Positions 6,475-9,860 of a stretch of DNA of 9,860 bases are shown here, piece after piece; within the stretch, counting starts at the first letter, position 1, and each line of letters opens with the position of its first letter. A program made the position numbers and the translations under genes. This DNA comes from JBKJUK01 sp046590705. Lineage in GTDB: Bacteria; Acidobacteriota; Thermoanaerobaculia; Gp7-AA8. The notes under the pieces are model-generated. The model did no database searches, was not told where the DNA came from, and saw only the letters and a program-made list of their open reading frames with translations. The stretch spans positions 1 to 9,860 of the forward strand of contig JBKJUK010000073.1 of NCBI GenBank assembly GCA_046590705.1, given 5' to 3'.

Positions 6475-6545
6475 GGGCGAGTTGCACTCGCCCGCTCCCC
6501 CGGCCTCTGTAACACGGACAATCCTGTGAGGCCCGGCAATCCTGC
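6475..6545. repeat. Intergenic repeat, copy A (hairpin plus 18-bp-period units)
   Basis: Begins with a 7-bp perfect hairpin, GGGCGAG (6475-6481), loop TTGCA, CTCGCCC (6487-6493). GCTCCCCCGGCC follows, then two AATCCTG cores at 6520-6526 and 6538-6544, exactly 18 bp apart. The same order of parts occurs in direct orientation at 7933-8019. The last 30 bp of A match B in 24 of 30 positions by eye. It is not coding. Its nature, whether a REP-like element or a degenerate small mobile repeat, is unknown. Confidence 0.65.
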
Positions 6546-6548
6546 ATG

Positions 6549-6576
6549 CGGCTCGATAGATCACGTGCTCGAGCCG
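6549..6576. repeat. Inverted repeat 8-12-8 next to repeat copy A
   Basis: CGGCTCGA (6549-6556) pairs perfectly with TCGAGCCG (6569-6576). The 12-nt loop carries the palindrome CACGTG (6562-6567). It begins 3 nt after repeat copy A and has no counterpart after copy B. It may be an operator-like site or an RNA hairpin; no T-tract follows. Confidence 0.45.
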
Positions 6577-6694
6577 ACCGCTGAACCAATCCCACCCATG
6601 ATTGGAAGACATTCCTGAGAACGACCTCAATTCAAGCTTTTTTCAACCCTTCGATTCTATGTTCAGAGTGAAGTCATCTTAAGGAGGAGCAAAC

Positions 6695-7846
6695 ATGTCG
6701 AATTTCCATCTGGTCAAGGCCGCGGTTCTGTCTGCGCTCATTGTTTCTGCAACCACTCTTGCCGCAGCTACACCATCGAGCGGAACCGTTGACAATCACA
6801 ACGAACTCACCTGGAGCGGCAAGCCGCTAGCCTCGAATCCTGTAGCTTGCGCGACAGCAACGGATCCCTCCTGCGACCACTTCACACTCACGATCGCGAG
6901 TGGTGTCAAACGAGTGCTGGTGGCCATCGCCCCTGCCGCAGGCTTCGACGGCGATGACTATGATCTCTTCGTGTACGACAACTCCGGAACGCAGGTCGCC
7001 TCGAGCGCAACCAGCAGTGCACGGGAGTCGGTTGTATTCGAAAACACCGGCGCGCCTTCCTACGAAGTGCGCGTACAGCCATGGACGGTTTCTCCCGGCT
7101 CCAGCTACAACGGAGTCGCCATGAAGACGAAAGAGATGGCCTTCGAAGAATCGAATCAGGACTGTCTCGAAGCAGTACCTGAGAACGTCAGCGTGTCAGG
7201 AATTCTTGACGCAGGCCAGCGGATCGAACTCTCGGTGCTGCTTCTTCTCGATGGCACCGACGCGACGGTGGCAGCGAACCTGATCAAGCGCGCTGCGGAG
7301 TCCTACCGTCCGCTCGGTATCGACCTGGTTCTTGCAGGAACCAAAACCGTGGCGTACACCACAGTCGTATCGAATGAGCTCATTCAGGAAGCGAAGAATA
7401 GCGTCGGCGGCGTTCCGCCGAGAGGCGTCGACATCGTCGGTGTCTTCACCACGAAGAAGATGCAGGCGATTGCTGGTGGCGCGACCGTAGTAGGTCAGGC
7501 TGACTGCATCGGCGGGATCCGGTACGATGGGAGTTCGTTCTTCGTCGTGAGCGACATCCGCAACATCGAGAATCCTTCGACCGGGACGACAGGAACTCTG
7601 AATTCGCTCGGCTTCAACCCTAACGTCGATGCGACGGCAGAAGTGTTCGCGCACGAGATCGGTCACCTCATGGGTGCACATCACCACTACGCGAATTGCG
7701 TGGAGGGTGGTCTCAGCAGCGGTGCAGCGAATGATCTCTCCCCCTGCACGCTCATGTTCAACGCCGTGAACTTCGCATCTCTCAACTTTTCAACGCTGGA
7801 AGGAAGCGTCGTGCGAGGGCATGCTGTGAACCACGCCGCACCGTAG
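6695..7846 (+). CDS. Secreted metzincin (reprolysin-like) metalloprotease with N-terminal PPC-like domain
   Basis: A 383-residue exported zinc protease. A Sec signal peptide covers about 1-25 (LAAA before TPSSG). A beta-rich domain at about 35-145 with DDYDLFVYDNSG resembles the bacterial pre-peptidase C-terminal (PPC) domain, here placed before the catalytic part. The catalytic domain (about 175-370) carries HEIGHLMGAHHH from residue 320, the metzincin HExxHxxGxxH motif. Zinc ligands are H320, H324 and H330, with catalytic base E321 and the Met-turn at M354 (TLMF). Cysteines near 52/60, 155/270 and 335/351 could form disulfides, as expected outside the cytoplasm. The Met-turn is near the C-terminus, so no large extra domain follows. 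The ATG is 5 nt after AAGGAGGAG (6681-6689). The gene ends in its own terminator and is flanked by the two repeat copies. Substrate unknown. Confidence 0.83.
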   Translation: MSNFHLVKAAVLSALIVSATTLAAATPSSGTVDNHNELTWSGKPLASNPVACATATDPSCDHFTLTIASGVKRVLVAIAPAAGFDGDDYDLFVYDNSGTQVASSATSSARESVVFENTGAPSYEVRVQPWTVSPGSSYNGVAMKTKEMAFEESNQDCLEAVPENVSVSGILDAGQRIELSVLLLLDGTDATVAANLIKRAAESYRPLGIDLVLAGTKTVAYTTVVSNELIQEAKNSVGGVPPRGVDIVGVFTTKKMQAIAGGATVVGQADCIGGIRYDGSSFFVVSDIRNIENPSTGTTGTLNSLGFNPNVDATAEVFAHEIGHLMGAHHHYANCVEGGLSSGAANDLSPCTLMFNAVNFASLNFSTLEGSVVRGHAVNHAAP

Positions 7847-7869
7847 CCTGAGCGCACTCGAGTAACATC

Positions 7870-7903
7870 GGGGCACCGGCTGGCAGGCGGCCGGTGCCCT
7901 TTT
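7870..7903 (+). terminator. Rho-independent terminator of the protease gene
   Basis: A 10-bp perfect stem, GGGCACCGGC (7871-7880) with GCCGGTGCCC (7890-7899), has a 9-nt loop and is followed by TTTT. It lies 24 nt after the protease stop codon. The T-tract is short but the stem is strong. Confidence 0.85.
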
Positions 7904-7932
7904 GTCATCTTCACGAACAGGAATACGAAGGC

Positions 7933-8019
7933 GCGAGTTGCGCTCGCTCCCCCGGCCTTCTGTGGCAAGGTCGATATGTATGGCAAGGCAATACTGTGTG
8001 GACAGGCAATCCTGCCTGT
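7933..8019. repeat. Intergenic repeat, copy B (hairpin plus 18-bp-period units)
   Basis: Begins with GCGAG (7933-7937), loop TTGCG, CTCGC (7943-7947). CTCCCCCGGCC follows, then three 18-bp units from 7963, 7981 and 7999, each starting TGG and centred on GGCAAT in the last two. The last unit is itself a hairpin, ACAGGC (8002-8007), loop AATCCT, GCCTGT (8014-8019). It has one unit more than copy A (6475-6545), so the number of units varies between copies. Confidence 0.65.
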
Positions 8020-8149
8020 GAGCGATCGTACATCGTTTCTGACATTGTCCTGCTCTGTGGATCCGCCACTCAAGAACGTGCTTTCACTACCCTTCAAAAT
8101 CATCTGCCACCGCGATTGGTCTTGTTCATCCGGGCCCCCGCGACCTCGA

Positions 8150-8178
8150 TTGACGCATCATGATTAAGAGAGGATCAT
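8150..8178 (+). promoter_or_regulatory. Weak promoter candidate of the FG-GAP gene
   Basis: TTGACG (8150-8155, five of six to the -35 consensus) and GATCAT (8173-8178, four of six to the -10 consensus) are 17 bp apart. This would give a leader of about 75 nt before the ATG at 8260. The spacing is ideal but the -10 is poor. Confidence 0.22.
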
Positions 8179-8250
8179 CACCCGCATCCATAGTTAAACG
8201 AATCGAAGTGCGGGCGAGAAGTGATCTCCGCCATGCGGAAAATCGCTCTT

Positions 8251-8255
8251 GGAGG
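8251..8255 (+). promoter_or_regulatory. Ribosome binding site fixing the FG-GAP gene start
   Basis: GGAGG sits 4 nt before ATG at 8260. The later in-frame ATG at 8323 has no such site, so 8260 is preferred even though it gives the signal peptide a long N-terminal part. Confidence 0.7.
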
Positions 8256-8259
8256 CCAA

Positions 8260-9860
8260 ATGATCCGTACAACCGAAGGGGATTGCGTGTCTCGCGGAAA
8301 CCTGCGTAACGGGTGCGTCCGCATGGCGCTCTTCGCGCTCGCGCTCTCTTCGGTGGTGGCAGCGCAGGCGAGCTGGGCGGCTTGCCCAAACTTCGCCGCG
8401 GCGGTGAATTACGCTGCCGGGGCGACTCCCTTTTCGGTTGCCATCGGCGACTTCAACGGCGACGGAAAACCCGACCTCGCCGTCACCAATCAGAGTTCCA
8501 ACAACATCTCCATCCTGCTCGGCAATGGGAGCGGCACCTTCGCCGCCGCCGTGAACTACGCTGTCGGGACAACTCCGCACACGGTCGCCACCGACGACTT
8601 CAACGGCGACGGAAAAGCAGACCTCGCCGTCACCAACAAGACTTCCAACAACGTCTCCATCCTGCTGGGCAATGGCAACGGCGCCTTCGCCGCCGCGGTG
8701 AACTACCCTACCGGCACTACTCCGCTCTCATTCGCCGTTGGCGACTTCAACGGCGACGGAAAACCGGACCTCGCCGTCACCAACGCCAGTTCCAATAACG
8801 TCTCGGTCCTGCTGGGCAATGGCAACGGCGCCTTCGCCGCCCCGGTGAACTACCCTACCGGCTCGAGTCCGCGCTCGGTTGCCATCCGCGACTTCAACGG
8901 CGACGGAAAACCGGACCTCGCCGTCACCAACCAGCCTTCCCACAACGTCTCCATCCTGCTGGGCAATGGCAACGGCACCTTCGCCGCGGCGGTGAACTAC
9001 GCTACTGGGACTTATCCGAACTCGGTTGCCGTCGGCGACTTCAACGGCGACGGGAACCGGGACCTCGCAGCCGCCAACCAGACTTCCAACAACGTCTCCA
9101 TCCTTTTGGGCAATGGCAACGGCACTTTCGCCGCCGCTGTGCATCACGCCGCCGGAACGTCGCCGGTCTCGGTTGCCATCGGTGACTACAACGGTGACGG
9201 AAGACCCGACCTCGCCGTCGCCAACGGCAATTCCAACAACGTGTCGATCCTGGTCAACAGCGGCCTTTGCTCACTGAATTGCGGCGCTTTCACCGCCGCG
9301 GTGAACAACGCTGTCGGGACGAGTCCGGGCTCGGTAGCGGTCGGGGAATTCAACGGCGACGGGAAGCTGGACATGGCCGTCGCTAACATTGGTTCCAACA
9401 ACGTCTCGATCCTGCTCGGCAATAGCAACGGCAACTTCGCTGCGGCGGTGAACTACGATGTCGGGATGGCTCCGTTCTCGCTTGTCCTCGGCGACTTCAA
9501 CGGCGACGGAAAAGTGGACCTCGCCATCGCCAACTACGTTTCCAACGACGTCTCAATCTTGCTGGGCAGTGGCAATGGCATTTTCGGCGCCGCGGTGAAC
9601 TACGCTGTCGGGACGACTCCGTTTTCGGTTGCCATCGGCGACTTCAACGGTGACGGAAAAGCGGACCTCGCCGTCGCCAACGCCAATTCCAACAACGCCT
9701 CGATCCTGCTGGGCAGTGGCAACGGTACCTTTGCGGCGGCGGTGAACTACCTTGCCGGGACGGCTCCGTACTCGGTGGCCGTGGGCGATTTCAACGGTGA
9801 TGGGAAACCGGACCTCGCCGTCGCCAACCTCAACTCCAACAACGTCTCGATCCTGCTGGG
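8260..9860 (+). CDS. Secreted FG-GAP/VCBS repeat protein, 3' end outside the window
   Basis: An exported repeat protein, open for 533 codons with no stop, truncated by the window edge. Residues 1-40 form a signal peptide: about 21 polar residues, the hydrophobic core MALFALALSSVVAA, then ASWA before ACPNF. From about residue 44 the chain consists of ~49-residue FG-GAP (VCBS) repeats, each with the pattern NY-G-T-P-SVA-GDFNGDGKPDLAV-N-SNNVSILLGNGNGTF. Ten calcium-binding loops (DFNGDG) start at residues 64, 113, 162, 211, 260, 309, 363, 412, 461 and 510. Repeat 6 has DYNGDG and repeat 7 EFNGDG. A five-residue insertion between loops 6 and 7 brings in C337 and C341. Such repeats fold as beta-propeller blades and are found in integrin-like adhesins, lectins and other surface proteins. 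More blades, and perhaps a sorting or catalytic domain, probably lie beyond 9860. Function unknown. Confidence 0.88.
   Translation, partial: MIRTTEGDCVSRGNLRNGCVRMALFALALSSVVAAQASWAACPNFAAAVNYAAGATPFSVAIGDFNGDGKPDLAVTNQSSNNISILLGNGSGTFAAAVNYAVGTTPHTVATDDFNGDGKADLAVTNKTSNNVSILLGNGNGAFAAAVNYPTGTTPLSFAVGDFNGDGKPDLAVTNASSNNVSVLLGNGNGAFAAPVNYPTGSSPRSVAIRDFNGDGKPDLAVTNQPSHNVSILLGNGNGTFAAAVNYATGTYPNSVAVGDFNGDGNRDLAAANQTSNNVSILLGNGNGTFAAAVHHAAGTSPVSVAIGDYNGDGRPDLAVANGNSNNVSILVNSGLCSLNCGAFTAAVNNAVGTSPGSVAVGEFNGDGKLDMAVANIGSNNVSILLGNSNGNFAAAVNYDVGMAPFSLVLGDFNGDGKVDLAIANYVSNDVSILLGSGNGIFGAAVNYAVGTTPFSVAIGDFNGDGKADLAVANANSNNASILLGSGNGTFAAAVNYLAGTAPYSVAVGDFNGDGKPDLAVANLNSNNVSILL
8390..9860 (+). repeat. 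147-bp coding tandem repeat, ten units
   Basis: The GAC(TTC/TAC)AACGG(C/T)GA(C/T)GG core recurs at 8449, 8596, 8743, 8890, 9037, 9184, (9346), 9493, 9640 and 9787. Every step is 147 bp except one of 162 bp (9184 to 9346). Units share long identical stretches, for example around CTGCTGGGCAATGGCAACGG, which shows amplification or gene conversion recent enough to preserve synonymous positions. Because 147 is a multiple of three, shadow frames on both strands also stay open. Confidence 0.9.

Larger units (their letters stand above)
6345..6694. other. Divergent intergenic region (350 nt)
   Basis: No coding frame here is credible. It holds the upstream regions of two exported-protein genes going opposite ways, repeat copy A (6475-6545), and an 8-bp inverted repeat with a 12-nt loop (6549-6576). 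A T-rich stretch at about 6637-6660 lies before the protease gene. No promoter hexamers of good score and spacing were found for either gene. Confidence 0.6.
7847..8259. other. Intergenic region before the FG-GAP gene (413 nt)
   Basis: Contains the protease terminator (7870-7903), repeat copy B (7933-8019) and about 240 nt of leader sequence. Short open frames crossing it have no start signals, and their six-residue periodicity (WQG, WQG, WTG) comes only from the 18-bp repeat. Apart from a weak promoter candidate at 8150-8178, nothing else is seen. Confidence 0.6.

Noticed and set aside
6345..6539. N-terminal extension of the small secreted protein
   Set aside because: The ATG at 6344 has GGAGG at ideal spacing and puts a signal peptide at the N-terminus. 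The extension would translate repeat copy A.
7933..8019. CRISPR array
   Set aside because: Units are contiguous 18-bp degenerate repeats without spacers, only two to three in number, and no cas gene is present.
6475..8019. Composite transposon carrying the protease
   Set aside because: The flanking repeats are short, diverged and in direct orientation. No transposase, terminal inverted repeats or target duplications were found.
7894..8163. Short + frame of 89 codons over repeat copy B
   Set aside because: It begins inside the protease terminator, has no ribosome binding site, and its WQG/WTG repeats simply translate the 18-bp intergenic repeat.
8194..9434. Several minus-strand and alternative + frames inside the FG-GAP array
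   Set aside because: They repeat with the same 147-bp period. Since 147 is divisible by three, every frame of the unit that lacks a stop stays open, so their length is no evidence of coding.

Overview
The window reads as GC-rich bacterial chromosome. Synonymous positions favour G/C, genes lie on both strands, and the intergenic gaps are short and contain rho-independent terminators. No phage, plasmid, transposase, rRNA or tRNA signal was seen. Long FG-GAP/VCBS repeat proteins, a secreted metzincin and a GcdH/GlpX pair would suit an Acidobacteriota-like or similar soil bacterium. That is an inference from gene style, and no marker gene fixes the taxonomy.

Layout. Left part (1-2660): a TVP38/TMEM64 (VTT) membrane protein on + converges with, and overlaps at its 3' end, a large GT-C (GT39-like) membrane glycosyltransferase on -. 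Middle (2661-5908): an intergenic region with palindromic promoter-like sequence, a small class I SAM-dependent methyltransferase, then a probable two-gene unit of glutaryl-CoA dehydrogenase (gcdH) and class II fructose-1,6-bisphosphatase (glpX), closed by a strong bidirectional terminator. Right part (5909-9860): three exported proteins. They are a small secreted protein with a His-rich N-terminus (-), a PPC-like plus metzincin protease (+), and a large FG-GAP repeat protein (+) that runs off the right edge. The FG-GAP gene is open from its ATG at 8260 to the last base.

Genes in context. gcdH (glutaryl-CoA to crotonyl-CoA, end of lysine/tryptophan/aromatic breakdown) and glpX (gluconeogenesis) would both serve growth on amino acids or organic acids. 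The right-hand genes encode envelope or extracellular functions but do not form an operon. Each has its own gap, and two terminators separate them.

Unexplained structure. (1) Two diverged copies of an intergenic element flank the protease gene. Each has a GCGAG/CTCGC hairpin followed by an 18-bp-period repeat around AATCCTG. (2) Near-perfect palindromes lie in the promoter regions of the methyltransferase and gcdH. (3) The three genes without a Shine-Dalgarno each have a TAnnAT/GATAAT box just upstream of the start, suggesting leaderless transcripts. (4) A 147-bp tandem repeat makes up the FG-GAP gene, with one 15-bp insertion adding a CxxxC. I saw nothing that amounts to a convincing new multi-gene system.
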